From Kazachstania africana CBS 2517 (taxonomy: Eukaryota > Ascomycota > Saccharomycetes > Saccharomycetales > Saccharomycetaceae), in NCBI RefSeq assembly GCF_000304475.1, contig NC_018943.1, forward strand, positions 248,001 through 312,000: a stretch of 64,000 bases of DNA, given 5' to 3'. This document shows positions 54,272-64,000 of the stretch, piece after piece. The notes under the pieces are model-generated. The model saw only the letters and a program-made list of their open reading frames with translations. It searched no databases and had not been told where the DNA came from. A program made the position numbers and the translations under genes. Positions within the stretch are counted from its first letter, which is position 1. Every line of letters begins with the position of its first letter.

Positions 54272-57200
54272 ATGTCCGAGGATGAGCAGAGGGATGACAG
54301 TTACTGGCAAGAAAGAAAGTCACGTTTTTTATTAGATGTAGATCCCAAGCAAGCCAAGCAGAGAGATAAGAATGATACGTACAAGAGATTCCAATATCTG
54401 TTATCCTTGACGGATTTGTTTCGCCATTTCATAAGTATAAAGGCCAAACATGATAAGAGGATGCAAAAACTACTAAAATCGGTTGAGGGAACATCAGCAT
54501 CATCGTTAAATAATAATACTGGAAAACTTTCAAGACACAATAGAAAATCTGAGAAAGAGGAAGATGCAGAATTAATGAGGGAGGAAGAAGGTGGAGATGA
54601 TGATACTTTTGACGAAGTTGACGATTTTGTAACTGAATCGCCTAGTTTTGTAAAATCAGGAAAGTTAAGAGACTATCAGATACAAGGTTTAAATTGGTTA
54701 ATTTCACTTCACGAACACAAGTTATCAGGTATATTAGCGGATGAAATGGGTCTAGGTAAAACTTTGCAAACCATATCATTCTTAGGATACTTAAGATATG
54801 TTAAAAAAATCGATGGCCCTTTCCTAGTAATCGTACCGAAATCAACACTACATAATTGGAAGCGTGAGTTCAACAAATGGACACCCGAGGTAAACGTCTG
54901 TGTTTTACATGGTGATAAAGAAGCCAGACGTGAGATTGTACATGATACAATTTTAGAAGCTAAATTTGATGCCCTGGTTACATCATATGAAATGGTCATT
55001 AGAGAAAAGAGTGATCTAAGGAAAATAGCTTGGCAATACCTTATTATAGATGAGGCACATCGTATTAAAAATGAACAAAGTGCCCTATCTCAAATCATAA
55101 GACTCCTTTATTCGAGAAATAGATTGTTAATTACGGGTACTCCGCTTCAAAATAATTTGCACGAATTATGGGCATTGCTAAATTTTCTTTTGCCGGATGT
55201 GTTTGGTGACTCTGAAATATTTGAGGAATGGTTTGAACAAAACAATTCAGAGGAGGATCAGGAAGTGCTAGTTCAACAACTGCACACCGTACTGAACCCA
55301 TTTTTATTGAGAAGAATCAAGGCTGATGTGGAAAAATCCCTTTTGCCAAAAATCGAAACGAACGTTTATGTAGGTATGACGGATATGCAAATCCAATGGT
55401 ACAAATCTTTGCTAGAGAAGGATATTGATGCTGTTAATGGTGCTGTCGGAAAAAGGGAAGGTAAAACAAGGCTGCTGAATATCGTAATGCAATTGAGAAA
55501 ATGTTGCAATCATCCATATCTATTTGAAGGTGCAGAACCGGGTCCACCATACACAACTGATGAGCATCTCATTTTCAACTCTGGTAAGATGATTATTCTC
55601 GATAAACTATTAAAGAGACTGAAGGCGAAGGGTTCCCGTCTCCTAATTTTCAGTCAGATGTCAAGACTTTTGGATATCTTAGAAGATTACTGCTACTTCA
55701 GAGACTACGAGTATTGTAGAATTGATGGTTCCACTTCTCATGAAGAACGTATAGAGGCTATTGATGAATATAACAAACCTGATTCAAGCAAATTTGTATT
55801 TTTATTGACCACACGTGCAGGTGGTTTAGGTATCAACTTGGTTACGGCAGACACCGTTGTATTATATGATAGTGATTGGAATCCTCAGGCTGACTTGCAA
55901 GCTATGGACAGAGCTCATAGAATAGGACAAAAAAAGCAAGTATATGTTTACAGATTCGTTACTGAAAATGCAATTGAGGAAAAAGTGATCGAACGCGCTG
56001 CTCAAAAATTAAGACTAGATCAATTAGTCATTCAGCAAGGTGCTGGTAAGAAGACAGCGGCTCTCGGTAATACAAAGGACGATTTGGTGGAAATGATCCA
56101 ATATGGTGCAAAAGATATGTTCGATAAGAAAACTTCGAATATAACGGTGGATGTTGATATTGATGAAATTTTGAAACAAGGCGAAATGAAAACTAAAGAG
56201 CTGAATTCCAAATATCAATCGTTGGGTTTAGATGATTTACAAAAATATAATGAAGTCGACAATCAATCTGCATATGAATGGAATGGGAAACAATTCAAAA
56301 AGAAATCCACTGATAAGGTACTAAATTGGATCAACCCATCCAAAAGGGAGAGAAGAAGAGAACAACAAACATACTCTGTCGATGATTATTATAGAGAAAT
56401 AATAGGAGGAGGTGGTCCAAAATCATCAAAGTTGACACCTCAACCTAGAGCTCCTCGTGCTCCGAAAGTTATTACCGGTCAAGACTATCAGTTTTTTCCT
56501 AAAGAGTTGGATGAACTACAAGCGAAAGAGCAACTATCATTTAAGAGAAAAGTTGGTTACAAAGTCACTTCTTATGATATCACTGGCGCAGCCGACTCCG
56601 ACGATGAAGTAGAAGAAAAGGATGAGGCAGATGAAAAAAGCAAAGATGTAGAAGACTATGATTTAAATCGAAAAATTAAAGAAGAGCAAGAAAAGATCGA
56701 CAACGCTCCTACTTTCACAGAAGAGGATGAACAAGAAAAGCAAAGGTTGCTATCTTTGGCATTTAATAAATGGACGAGGCGTGATCTTTTGGCATTTGTC
56801 AACGCATGTGCGAAATACGGCAGAGATAATATGGTTAAGATTAGAGATTGTATCGATAGTAAGACTCCTGAAGAGGTTGATGCATACTCTAAGGTATTCT
56901 GGGAGAGATATAAAGAAATAAATGGTTACGAGAAGCACATAAATACAATAGAAAATGGTGAGAAGAAGAATGAAAAGTTAAAGTATCAGGAAATGGTTTT
57001 ACGGAAAAAAATAGAACAGTATGACTTTCCTCTACAGGAGATGATGATCCAATATCCCCCTAATAATGCAAGGAGGACTTATAATTCTTTAGAGGACAAG
57101 TTTATTCTTATCACTGTAAATAAGCTCGGACTTTTAACAGAAAGGCTGTATGAAAAGTTGAAGCAAGAAATCATAATGACAGATCTTTTCACCTTTGATT

Positions 57201-57358
57201 GGTTTATAAGGACGAGGACAATTCATGAATTATCAAAAAGAGCAAATACCCTGCTGACTTTAGTTGTCCGTGAGTATGAATCACCAGATAGGTTTAAAAA
57301 AAAAGAAATAGACCCAACACTAGAGATGAATCTAATACACCATCTGTTAGTAATATAG
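54272..57358 (+). CDS. ISW2: ISWI-class chromatin remodeller Isw2, frame-disrupted at the 3' end
   Basis: The frame as it stands encodes 1028 aa. Motifs: SNF2 Walker A DEMGLGKT (about residue 157), DEAH (about 262), the helicase C lobe with [12 protein letters not shown] and DRAHRIGQ, and HAND-SANT-SLIDE from about 800 ([20 protein letters not shown] is the SANT helix). Isw2 with Itc1 slides nucleosomes to repress meiotic and other genes. After an A9 run at 57296-57304 this frame adds 17 unrelated residues and stops. The -1 frame instead continues for 56 codons with a tail resembling S. cerevisiae Isw2 (see the next entry). The N-terminus is shorter than in S. cerevisiae. Confidence 0.94.
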   Translation: MSEDEQRDDSYWQERKSRFLLDVDPKQAKQRDKNDTYKRFQYLLSLTDLFRHFISIKAKHDKRMQKLLKSVEGTSASSLNNNTGKLSRHNRKSEKEEDAELMREEEGGDDDTFDEVDDFVTESPSFVKSGKLRDYQIQGLNWLISLHEHKLSGILADEMGLGKTLQTISFLGYLRYVKKIDGPFLVIVPKSTLHNWKREFNKWTPEVNVCVLHGDKEARREIVHDTILEAKFDALVTSYEMVIREKSDLRKIAWQYLIIDEAHRIKNEQSALSQIIRLLYSRNRLLITGTPLQNNLHELWALLNFLLPDVFGDSEIFEEWFEQNNSEEDQEVLVQQLHTVLNPFLLRRIKADVEKSLLPKIETNVYVGMTDMQIQWYKSLLEKDIDAVNGAVGKREGKTRLLNIVMQLRKCCNHPYLFEGAEPGPPYTTDEHLIFNSGKMIILDKLLKRLKAKGSRLLIFSQMSRLLDILEDYCYFRDYEYCRIDGSTSHEERIEAIDEYNKPDSSKFVFLLTTRAGGLGINLVTADTVVLYDSDWNPQADLQAMDRAHRIGQKKQVYVYRFVTENAIEEKVIERAAQKLRLDQLVIQQGAGKKTAALGNTKDDLVEMIQYGAKDMFDKKTSNITVDVDIDEILKQGEMKTKELNSKYQSLGLDDLQKYNEVDNQSAYEWNGKQFKKKSTDKVLNWINPSKRERRREQQTYSVDDYYREIIGGGGPKSSKLTPQPRAPRAPKVITGQDYQFFPKELDELQAKEQLSFKRKVGYKVTSYDITGAADSDDEVEEKDEADEKSKDVEDYDLNRKIKEEQEKIDNAPTFTEEDEQEKQRLLSLAFNKWTRRDLLAFVNACAKYGRDNMVKIRDCIDSKTPEEVDAYSKVFWERYKEINGYEKHINTIENGEKKNEKLKYQEMVLRKKIEQYDFPLQEMMIQYPPNNARRTYNSLEDKFILITVNKLGLLTERLYEKLKQEIIMTDLFTFDWFIRTRTIHELSKRANTLLTLVVREYESPDRFKKKEIDPTLEMNLIHHLLVI

Positions 57359-57474
57359 CAAGCTCCACCAACATTACTAATACTTTCACGGACATGCCTG
57401 CTCCACTGGTTGGTCAAAATCTTCCTATATCTACAGGTAGTGACGAACATTCTGATAAGAAAATGAGGACGTGA
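57304..57474 (+). other. ISW2: Displaced C-terminal tail of ISW2 in the -1 frame
   Basis: Reading from AGA at 57304 gives 56 codons beginning [20 protein letters not shown] and ending SDKKMRT before TGA at 57472. The basic, Thr/Asn/Ser-rich composition and the Lys-rich end recall the S. cerevisiae Isw2 tail, as I remember it. One more A in the A9 run would join it to the main frame. Sequencing error, a true mutation, or slippage are all possible. Confidence 0.7.
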
Positions 57475-57791
57475 ATGATTTTTTTATTTATCAAAGTGTG
57501 TCATGATTTATAAATATTATATATTTTATAGTGAGTTCAAGCGTAGATGCAATGGGCCTTCTATGAGATGTAAGGACATTCTTAAAGCAACAATCCTCAA
57601 CGTAGCAACTGGCTCAATCTCCTCGACAATTTCAGTATATATGAAACGGTTCGACTCAGCTTTAATTTATTTCACAGAGCGTGTAATGAAATAAACTTGA
57701 AACCACTGCCGTCTATATCCCAAGGTAGTTATGTTAGAGAGAAGCTTGAATTTTCCATAGCCAACGTCTCCTGGTAGCGATTCCTACTCGT
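57475..57791. other. Intergenic, ISW2 to BIL1 (convergent)
   Basis: 317 bp between the displaced ISW2 tail and the BIL1 stop. Nothing further seen. Confidence 0.4.
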
Positions 57792-58034
57792 CTAGATAGC
57801 TGTCTTATCATCAAATTGTTTCAGTCTCTCTTCAATGTTGTTACACCTTTCCAGAAACTCTTTTTCATTAGCTTCGAACTTTTCTTGTAAGGCTTTCAAC
57901 GAATTTTCGATATCGTTAGCCAGATCAAAAACAGTTACAGTCTCTTCCTCCTTAACAAGTTTCTCATCACTTTCTAGTTTCAAATCCCTGTTCACTTCTT
58001 TTGTCGTGGTAGAATCAACGTTTGAAGAACTCAT
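57792..58034 (-). CDS. BIL1: Small coiled-coil protein, Bil1 by position
   Basis: The 80-aa product has an acidic N-terminus and a predicted coiled coil from about residue 34 (TVFDLANDIENSLKALQEKF, then ERCNNIEERLKQFDDKTAI). Its place between ISW2 and RRG7 on the minus strand is that of YOR304C-A (BIL1, 76 aa), a Bud6-interacting ligand that aids formin-driven actin assembly. The call rests on synteny, size and coiled-coil nature. The heptad pattern also recalls HSBP1 (heat-shock-factor-binding protein). Confidence 0.72.
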   Translation of the reverse strand: MSSSNVDSTTTKEVNRDLKLESDEKLVKEEETVTVFDLANDIENSLKALQEKFEANEKEFLERCNNIEERLKQFDDKTAI

Positions 58035-58209
58035 AGCTACTTCAATGGCTATGTTTTTATTCTAATTACTCGAGAAACCTTTTTGTGATAGTTCTGATCT
58101 TAAATTTTCATATTTTATATTCGCGATCCAATATGCTTTATTGAAAAACTAGTGATGAGGTTGAACCCAAGTAGTGCAATACAAGTTATTGATATTTTGG
58201 TAGCAGGGG

Positions 58210-58914
58210 ATGCTCGAACGGATGCTCGAGAAGAAGCAATCTTACAATGAGTTGATTAAACTTTTCATAAAGCAAAACCAAAAAATATCCCAATCATCAG
58301 TTTTTCAGGGAAATTTGTACGAGTATACAGTGGTAAGAGAATTGGAGGAAAAACTACATATGCAAAAGCTGGAGAAAATTGGAGGAGCACATGATGAGGG
58401 GATTGATGTGATAGGGAAATGGGACTTAGTACCTATCCGTGAGAAAATGGATCAACTTCTGGGATCTCTAAGTCCAATGTCTAAGAATACTGATCTATTT
58501 TATGAAAAGGGAGAGGTAGCTGCTGGTTCAACAGCTCGCAAAAATATGTTATCTCAACCACTTAATATAATGGTACAGTGTAAGGCATTTACGAAGGCGA
58601 AGATTTCTCCAAAGGAGATAAGAGAAGTGATAGGTACATTTTCTACCAAAGTGCCAAATAATCAGCGAAAAAAATCAATAGCTCTAATTTGTTCACCTCA
58701 TTTACTTACAAAAAGTGGATTAAAACTAATAAATAGTACCAATTTTGCTTTGATCTTTCTTAGAATTGAAACGATGAGGCTCCTGAATAATGAAGAATAT
58801 GATGTAGTGAATTCTGGAAAATTGTTGAACTACTATGAAAATGCTTATGCGTCAAAACTTTTGGAGAATTACAGAATAAAAGAATGGATAAAACTTTCTG
58901 CTTTCTCAATTTAA
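58210..58914 (+). CDS. RRG7: Mitochondrial restriction-endonuclease-like protein Rrg7
   Basis: The 234-aa product has a PD-(D/E)XK-like core: YEYTVVRELEEKL, then GGAHDEGIDVIGKWDL (the acidic catalytic element) and, after an insert, NIMVQCKAF (the Q-x-K element). RRG7 (YOR305W) is needed for respiratory growth and mitochondrial genome maintenance. Two near ATGs (58210 and 58222) are in frame. It is divergent from BIL1, as in S. cerevisiae. Confidence 0.88.
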   Translation: MLERMLEKKQSYNELIKLFIKQNQKISQSSVFQGNLYEYTVVRELEEKLHMQKLEKIGGAHDEGIDVIGKWDLVPIREKMDQLLGSLSPMSKNTDLFYEKGEVAAGSTARKNMLSQPLNIMVQCKAFTKAKISPKEIREVIGTFSTKVPNNQRKKSIALICSPHLLTKSGLKLINSTNFALIFLRIETMRLLNNEEYDVVNSGKLLNYYENAYASKLLENYRIKEWIKLSAFSI

Positions 58915-59031
58915 TGAATGTATGTAATATTGAAATTTTATAAAGGATTATTTATTATAAAATAATTATGGAAAATACCATGACTAAAATGTTTATAGAA
59001 AGATGTAATAATTGAAGTGAATCGAATAAAT

Positions 59032-60585
59032 CTAAAATTTCTTCCATTTGAATCCGACTGCAAAACTTCTTGATGCAAAAAATGACATTGCAGCGGCTAG
59101 AGTACCAATACTACAGTAAATGATATAATGTTCATAGTCAGCATGTGTAGCATTGTGGATTATGGCACCTGCAACTGGAATACCGAATAAAGCAGTAAAT
59201 GAGACGATGAAGTACATGGTGGAGTAACGTTTACCAAACTCTTCAGTTTTTGAAATTTGACCACAACAGACAGGTAGTAATGAGAAGATGCTACCGGAAC
59301 AGAATCCATAGAAGGCAGCGATCACATATAAGCTCTTCAAATCTCTACCAAATGGCAACCATCCTACAAGCATTACAATGGATAATGCCACTAAAGTGGC
59401 TATAGCAACGTTGAATCTACCAAAGGAATCACTCAATCTACCTGGAAGCCACCTACCTGGGATACCACATAAATTCATAACCATGATTAAATTGTATGAA
59501 TCAGCTTGAGTAACTCCACGCGTTAGAGCATATGAACTGAAGTACGTTGTTACGGAAGTGAGTGATAATTCACCGAGAGCTGTTCCCAAAACACAAAATA
59601 AATATTTCATATCAGTGAAACCTTTTGCATCAAAACTGTTGAGAAGGTAAACTTTATAGACATGCTCTAATTTTGCTTTAATTGAATTATCCTTTGGTGG
59701 ATCTATGACATTTGGTAATCTTTCTTTACCAAAGATGACAGCGAGAGTTAAAAGAAATAGATGAATAAAACCCAATACTCTGATACCCCATATGAAACCG
59801 TATAATTTGTTCGTGTCTGATTTCAGAGCGAACATTTTACGCAAGATAATTGGTAAAATAGCACCACCAATACTTCCTCCAAGAGTTGAACAAGCTGTAG
59901 CGGTACCACGTCTTCTTTTGAAATAATGGGCAGGACAACTGATAAGGGGACTTAAGGCAATTCCGCTCCCGATCCCACATGCAATTGAATACGATAGAAT
60001 GAAATGCCAAAACTGAGTACAGTTAGCCATGGCAAATATACCACCTACGTGAATTACTGTGCCAACAGCGACAACTTTCTTAAAACCGTTTCTATCAAAG
60101 TAGGTTCCACTAAAAATACCAAAACTGAAACAAATGAATATGAAAAGAGAGAAGATCCAACCTATAGACGACGAACTATAGGAAGACAGCTGATTTTCCT
60201 GGATGGATTCTTCAATGACACTAGTGATATTGACGATTCCGAAGATTGGAATCAAACCGCAGAAGCAACCAAAAGTGACAAGCCAAGCCCTCAATCCACC
60301 TTCTGGGAAATCTTCCTCATCAAAAGTGAGAGATTTTTCATCCTCTGACTGTTCTTCCATAAATGAATGATCCCCATCCAGACGTGTATTTCTGTTGATC
60401 AAATTGTTAGAGTCATTACTAGCGACACTTTTATGACTTTTTGTTTCTTCCATAGATGATGAAATCATCTCACTAGAACTAGATGCATGCAAGCTATCTG
60501 ATTCATCACTATCTTGATGTAAACTTCTAAGATTCAAAGATGTGGTAATTGATGTTGCCGTATTGCCATCTTTCATGTGTTCCAT
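59032..60585 (-). CDS. MCH5: Plasma-membrane riboflavin transporter Mch5 (MFS)
   Basis: The 517-aa product has a Ser/Thr-rich cytosolic N-terminus of about 90 residues and then twelve membrane segments starting RAWLVTFGCFCGLIPIFGIV, with the monocarboxylate-porter features EESIQEN and RRRGTATACSTLGGSIGGA. Mch5 imports riboflavin in S. cerevisiae and is controlled by Put3. Order RRG7-MCH5-SLY41 matches YOR305W-YOR307C, favouring MCH5 over the paralogues MCH4 and ESBP6. Confidence 0.9.
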   Translation of the reverse strand: MEHMKDGNTATSITTSLNLRSLHQDSDESDSLHASSSSEMISSSMEETKSHKSVASNDSNNLINRNTRLDGDHSFMEEQSEDEKSLTFDEEDFPEGGLRAWLVTFGCFCGLIPIFGIVNITSVIEESIQENQLSSYSSSSIGWIFSLFIFICFSFGIFSGTYFDRNGFKKVVAVGTVIHVGGIFAMANCTQFWHFILSYSIACGIGSGIALSPLISCPAHYFKRRRGTATACSTLGGSIGGAILPIILRKMFALKSDTNKLYGFIWGIRVLGFIHLFLLTLAVIFGKERLPNVIDPPKDNSIKAKLEHVYKVYLLNSFDAKGFTDMKYLFCVLGTALGELSLTSVTTYFSSYALTRGVTQADSYNLIMVMNLCGIPGRWLPGRLSDSFGRFNVAIATLVALSIVMLVGWLPFGRDLKSLYVIAAFYGFCSGSIFSLLPVCCGQISKTEEFGKRYSTMYFIVSFTALFGIPVAGAIIHNATHADYEHYIIYCSIGTLAAAMSFFASRSFAVGFKWKKF

Positions 60586-60881
60586 AATAAAATAAAAAAG
60601 GTCTTCTTTGCCTCCTAACTATTTGCAAAAAAAAGACTGCTATGTCAGCTTTGACTTCAATATGTTTTATAGTTTGGATTGAAAATCTTCTCGAGAACAA
60701 GTTTCCTTATGTTCAATATTTTCAGTACTGGAAAAAAAGCAAGCCAAGATGCTCTTATATAACCTGGTAAAAAAAGAAAAGGACATCACTTATTCAGTGA
60801 CATATTTTTTTTCTATAGATCCCATAACTCGTACTAGACAAGGGATAAGACAAACTGCTGTGGTATTACTTCCTCTTCCCA

Positions 60882-60902
60882 CTGACTGACTGACTGACTG
60901 AC
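60882..60902. repeat. (GACT)n microsatellite
   Basis: About five copies of the tetranucleotide GACT. Confidence 0.9.
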
Positions 60903-61162
60903 CATCGCTCGAGCATTTTAACAATGATGAGTTTCCCGAATCTTCTTTGCCTGTAGAGAAGGAAATCTTTTTGGAGGGGTTCGAGAGCAGCGAAACTCGT
61001 AGGCAAGGAAGAGAACTCCCTAGCCCAACTTCCGCTTCCGCTCTACTCTTGGCAAAAAAGGAACCGGACGAGTTCCTGTTAGAAAAAGCCTACGACGTTT
61101 TCTGTGCAAGATTTGAAGGAACTGGCTATCGATGGGAAATGCTGCACTTCGGAAGGAGTTAA
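60902..61162 (+). other. 86-codon GC-rich open frame lacking ATG
   Basis: Open from just after a TGA at 60899 to TAA at 61160, without an in-frame ATG (first near-cognate TTG at 60947). The translation is acidic and protein-like (VEKEIFLEGFESSETRRQGR). Base composition is clearly more GC-rich than its flanks. A polypyrimidine tract ending TATAG about 80 bp upstream resembles a 3' splice site, but I find no good branch or 5' site. It could be an exon, a relic, or non-coding. Confidence 0.25.
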
Positions 61163-61652
61163 AAAAAAAGAAAAGGACAAAATAACCGTGAATAACCGAG
61201 ATGCAGAAGATGTTTAGCTCTTTCGTTAATTAATTGACCACTTTGTGTGACTCCTCATCGCCAGTCTTGTGAGACTGGATCATCCATCAAGACAAGTATT
61301 TAAGTGCCATCACACACATGTTACCAATGCGATGAGTAATGCTCTTTATTATTTTTTTTTGAATATGTGCGTATGAGCCACTATAATACTTGTTCCTGGT
61401 GAAGAAAATTGCACCCCCCTTGAACTATTTACTGAATTGATGAGCCTGTTTATTGTTCCGTTTAAATGACTTCCAATTTTGTCTTCTGCCCTTCGTGTAA
61501 AAAATAAAGTTACAAATTTTAACTACATGCATTGAGATTGATGAATCCCTTTTATATAGATTATGAATGTACGGTAATGTATTAAAACTCTCAATATGGG
61601 TATTTACTTATCCTTCATTCTAGTCCCCCTATTGAAATAATTTATGCTCCTG

Positions 61653-62990
61653 TTATATAGATTTGCCCCATTTCTGATAACCATATAACCCACATACAGT
61701 AAGGACCAAGCCAAAAACTTGTCTGAAATTTAGGTTTGATTCCCAAAGTAATGCAGCTGTAATAATAACAATTCTCTTCAATATATTTGCAATAGAGTAA
61801 GTCACTGATGATAACTGACCAAGCAGTTGGAACGCTAACATCGCCTGGAAAAAATGAATAAACCCATGAAGTAGCACTAGTATGAATACTTGCCATGTCA
61901 AATCATTTGCCATTCCCCTTCCTTGAACCAATTCGTTGGTCAAGAAAGGTCCTAACGTAAGTAAGAACCCAATACAAGAACAATAGAATAATATAGTTAT
62001 CTTATCCAATTGTAATGGTGAGTGCGTGTACGATTTATCATAGTCGGAATTCTTGGATGGTAAAAGGTTGACCTTTTCCGCTTTCTTAAACGCTAGTATA
62101 CCTGCTGCAAATATACTTTGACAGACAAATATAATCATAGAAATAAAAGCAAAAAATATCCCCAAAAATATTTCAGAACGTGTGTTGGAAGATGCTTTAT
62201 CACCACCTTTCGACCAACACGTGATTATAACACCACTGACAAGCAATAATAGTGTGCAATATGTCATTCTTCCGTAGCCCTTTCCCTTCCATACCTTGTA
62301 ATAAAGTACAGTGGCTATGGGCGATAAAGCTTTTATGGAATGAACTAAAGAAATGGGAATCACTGAAGTAGATTTATGGGAGGTGACGTGTCCCACAAAC
62401 TGGAAAAGACCAAGAGGAAGAGTAGTCCTAAAAACTGTTTTTGAAGGATCTAGGAACTTATCAATAATTGACCGGTTGAAATTACCATCCAAATAACTTG
62501 GCAGTATGCCATCCGGGAAATTATTTAAACATCTTGATAAAGATGTATGCGTTAACCTTGGTTTTTGTAGATGATTCACGAATATTGTAAATAAAAGGCA
62601 CATGACTCCACTAATAAGAAATTGTAATTCTGTCAATGCAACAGGATGAGGGAAGCTATAAAGAATAAGCTTAGACAAGTTGCTTGAAATTGATGACGTT
62701 ATATACCAAAGCAAACACAGAACAGTGATTTTATAATCAATTCCTGACCAAGCGCCCTCAAAAAATCTACTTTGTACATTTTGCAATAGCTCATTTTTAA
62801 TACTATCTAATTTGGTAATAAATGCATCAAAATCATTAATATCCCTAAGCTGTCTACCATCTTTTGGGTGGTATTTCGAAGAAGATGGGCTCGGTATCTG
62901 ATATAGAAATGGATCATCTAGATTCTTGTGAATAGACTTGCGCCGTTTTATGGTATACGCGTTTGTAACTGAAGTCCCTACAATACTCAT
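61653..62990 (-). CDS. SLY41: Triose-phosphate-translocator-family protein Sly41
   Basis: The 445-aa product has a basic cytosolic N-terminus of about 95 residues and about ten membrane segments of the TPT/DMT type. TALTELQF-like ALTELQFLISGVMCLLF is followed by HVTSHKSTSVIPISLVHSIKALSPIATVL, the conserved TPT block. SLY41 is a multicopy suppressor of loss of the Rab Ypt1 and acts in ER-Golgi transport, reported to carry phosphoenolpyruvate. Position matches YOR307C. Confidence 0.93.
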   Translation of the reverse strand: MSIVGTSVTNAYTIKRRKSIHKNLDDPFLYQIPSPSSSKYHPKDGRQLRDINDFDAFITKLDSIKNELLQNVQSRFFEGAWSGIDYKITVLCLLWYITSSISSNLSKLILYSFPHPVALTELQFLISGVMCLLFTIFVNHLQKPRLTHTSLSRCLNNFPDGILPSYLDGNFNRSIIDKFLDPSKTVFRTTLPLGLFQFVGHVTSHKSTSVIPISLVHSIKALSPIATVLYYKVWKGKGYGRMTYCTLLLLVSGVIITCWSKGGDKASSNTRSEIFLGIFFAFISMIIFVCQSIFAAGILAFKKAEKVNLLPSKNSDYDKSYTHSPLQLDKITILFYCSCIGFLLTLGPFLTNELVQGRGMANDLTWQVFILVLLHGFIHFFQAMLAFQLLGQLSSVTYSIANILKRIVIITAALLWESNLNFRQVFGLVLTVCGLYGYQKWGKSI

Positions 62991-63444
62991 CGATTATAGT
63001 ACTATGTTTTAGTTGTGCAAATAAAGTATACTATAAGTATCTTTAAAGATGATAGTCAAAAAATATTGCGATGCAGCCTCTTGTGAGATTTGTTACGAAA
63101 TCTGCGTATATTTAACTGATTGTGCCACGTAGGTTGCAACCCTTGTCTAAATATACACCTTGTTATGATCGCAGCTAAACTTCAATAAATACAATAGACG
63201 CTATTTGACGTGATCTCTGATATCATCGATCGCTCTTTCTTTTTCAAACAATGAAAAATTTATCAATACTGCCAGTCCGCTAGAAAATTAAAAAAAAAAA
63301 TAAGAATCACGCTATAGTCCCTGACGCAGGGGAAAAGGGTCCTCTGGTATGCACAACAATTTCACAAAAATCACCCATATTCAGCATTTAACTGTATCAG
63401 ATTGCACGTATTATTGCATCAAAAGGAATCGAAGGATTCGTTAA
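62991..63444. other. Intergenic, SLY41 promoter and SNU66 3' region
   Basis: 454 bp, AT-rich, with an A11 run near 63292. Nothing further seen. Confidence 0.4.
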
Positions 63445-64000
63445 TCATTCTTCCTCGGGGTTGAAAACGTACTGCAGACTCTGTATCCTGTTTCTGGCCT
63501 GAACTTTAGCTTGAAACTTCGCTAGTTTTTTCTTATTTGACCGTGTACCGTGGAATTTTTGGGATAACTTTTTATATGCTTCTTTAGTAGTTAATTCATT
63601 CCCACGATTATCCTTATACACCAAATTAATCTTAGGATTGTAATCCTCCAGCAGTTCATCCTGTACTTCGTTGAGACTCTGTTGCATCTTCTGTTCTTCA
63701 CGATCCTGGGATGTCTTTGATTCATTCTTGGAATATTTATTCCTGACGTTACTCAATCCTTTTTCCAGCATACGTTTACGTGTTTCTTTTGCTGCAATAT
63801 TGTGCTTATGTGCCAAGAAATCATCAGCTATTTCTGTATTTGTCTGCGAACTTCGACTTTCAGGGAAAATGCTCTGACCTTGTAGAAATTGCAACGTAGA
63901 AGCTATACCACCGTAAAAATTTACCGACGATGATTTACTATGATCGACGATATCGTTATCTACTCTTTTATTGTTGAGATTGTCAGGAAGTTCTACTGTA
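63445..64000 (-). CDS. SNU66: U4/U6.U5 tri-snRNP protein Snu66, C-terminal part
   Basis: The minus-strand frame is open through the right edge, so the N-terminal part is outside; about 184 codons are visible. The sequence VNFYGGIASTLQFLQGQSIF matches the SART-1 family C-terminal block (GGIA/LA-A-L-x-L), and the end is a Lys/Arg-rich helical tail with HGTRSNKKKLAKF. Snu66 is a tri-snRNP protein contacting Prp8 and binding Hub1 through its N-terminus. SLY41-SNU66 order matches YOR307C-YOR308C. Confidence 0.9.
   Translation of the reverse strand, partial: TVELPDNLNNKRVDNDIVDHSKSSSVNFYGGIASTLQFLQGQSIFPESRSSQTNTEIADDFLAHKHNIAAKETRKRMLEKGLSNVRNKYSKNESKTSQDREEQKMQQSLNEVQDELLEDYNPKINLVYKDNRGNELTTKEAYKKLSQKFHGTRSNKKKLAKFQAKVQARNRIQSLQYVFNPEEE

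Larger units (their letters stand above)
60586..61652. other. MCH5 upstream region with GC-rich ATG-less frame and PAC pair
   Basis: 1.07 kb. A (GACT)n repeat (60882-60902) is followed by a GC-rich, 86-codon frame without an ATG (60902-61162). Next come two PAC-type octamers in opposite orientation (CTCATCGC 61254-61261, GCGATGAG 61329-61336) and a 7-bp perfect hairpin (61261-61278). The remainder, to SLY41, is AT-rich. Confidence 0.6.

Noticed and set aside
60920..61175. Possible H/ACA snoRNA on the minus strand of the MCH5-SLY41 gap.
   Set aside because: Stems were only 3-6 bp and no terminal ACA box was found at the right place.

Overview
This is a nuclear segment of a budding yeast of the family Saccharomycetaceae. 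It is AT-rich with compact, mostly intronless genes. Nearly every gene has a recognisable Saccharomyces cerevisiae counterpart, the tRNA genes are yeast-like, and the CPA1 leader carries the arginine attenuator peptide. Gene order is a mosaic of several S. cerevisiae regions: YOL045W-YOL027C with TPD3 of chromosome I, RTS1/PET127 of YOR014-017, KEX1-ARO8-MCM6 of YGL203-201, RNH1 of YMR234, and YOR297-YOR308. Some expected neighbours (an NTG gene, PRE6) are absent. This fits a species descended from the whole-genome duplication with its own gene losses (Kazachstania, Naumovozyma, Tetrapisispora or Vanderwaltozyma type), but I cannot name the species.

Left third (1-19.1 kb): a PAS kinase cut by the window edge, PEX15, the PP2A scaffold TPD3, NGL1, an orphan Asn/Gln-rich gene, NOP12, the divergent ribosomal pair RPS15/RPP2A around a GC-rich promoter, SIL1, OPI10, MSE1 and SMC5. 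Middle (19.1-41.2 kb): two tandem GNAT-like genes breaking synteny, the PP2A B' subunit RTS1, PET127, a long gap with a solo Ty3-type LTR 16 nt upstream of a tRNA-Thr, YAP7, MDM38, MIM1, a small basic orphan gene, KEX1, ARO8 and MCM6. Right third (41.9-64 kb): RNH1, TIM18, MUM3, MBF1, BUD7, RAX1, a tRNA-Arg/tRNA-Asp pair, CPA1 with its uORF, ISW2 with a frame break in an A9 run near its end, BIL1, RRG7, MCH5, SLY41 and the end of SNU66.

Several genes share pathways. TPD3 and RTS1 are the A and B' subunits of one phosphatase. MIM1, TIM18, MDM38, PET127, MSE1, NGL1 and RRG7 are all mitochondrial. CPA1 and ARO8 are amino-acid genes and each has a perfect Gcn4 site upstream. I see no viral genome, CRISPR array, intact transposon or biosynthetic cluster. 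The most informative irregularities are the ISW2 frame break, the solo LTR with its 5-bp target duplication, the 21-bp perfect hairpin between ARO8 and MCM6, the GNAT pair, and a GC-rich ATG-less reading frame between MCH5 and SLY41.
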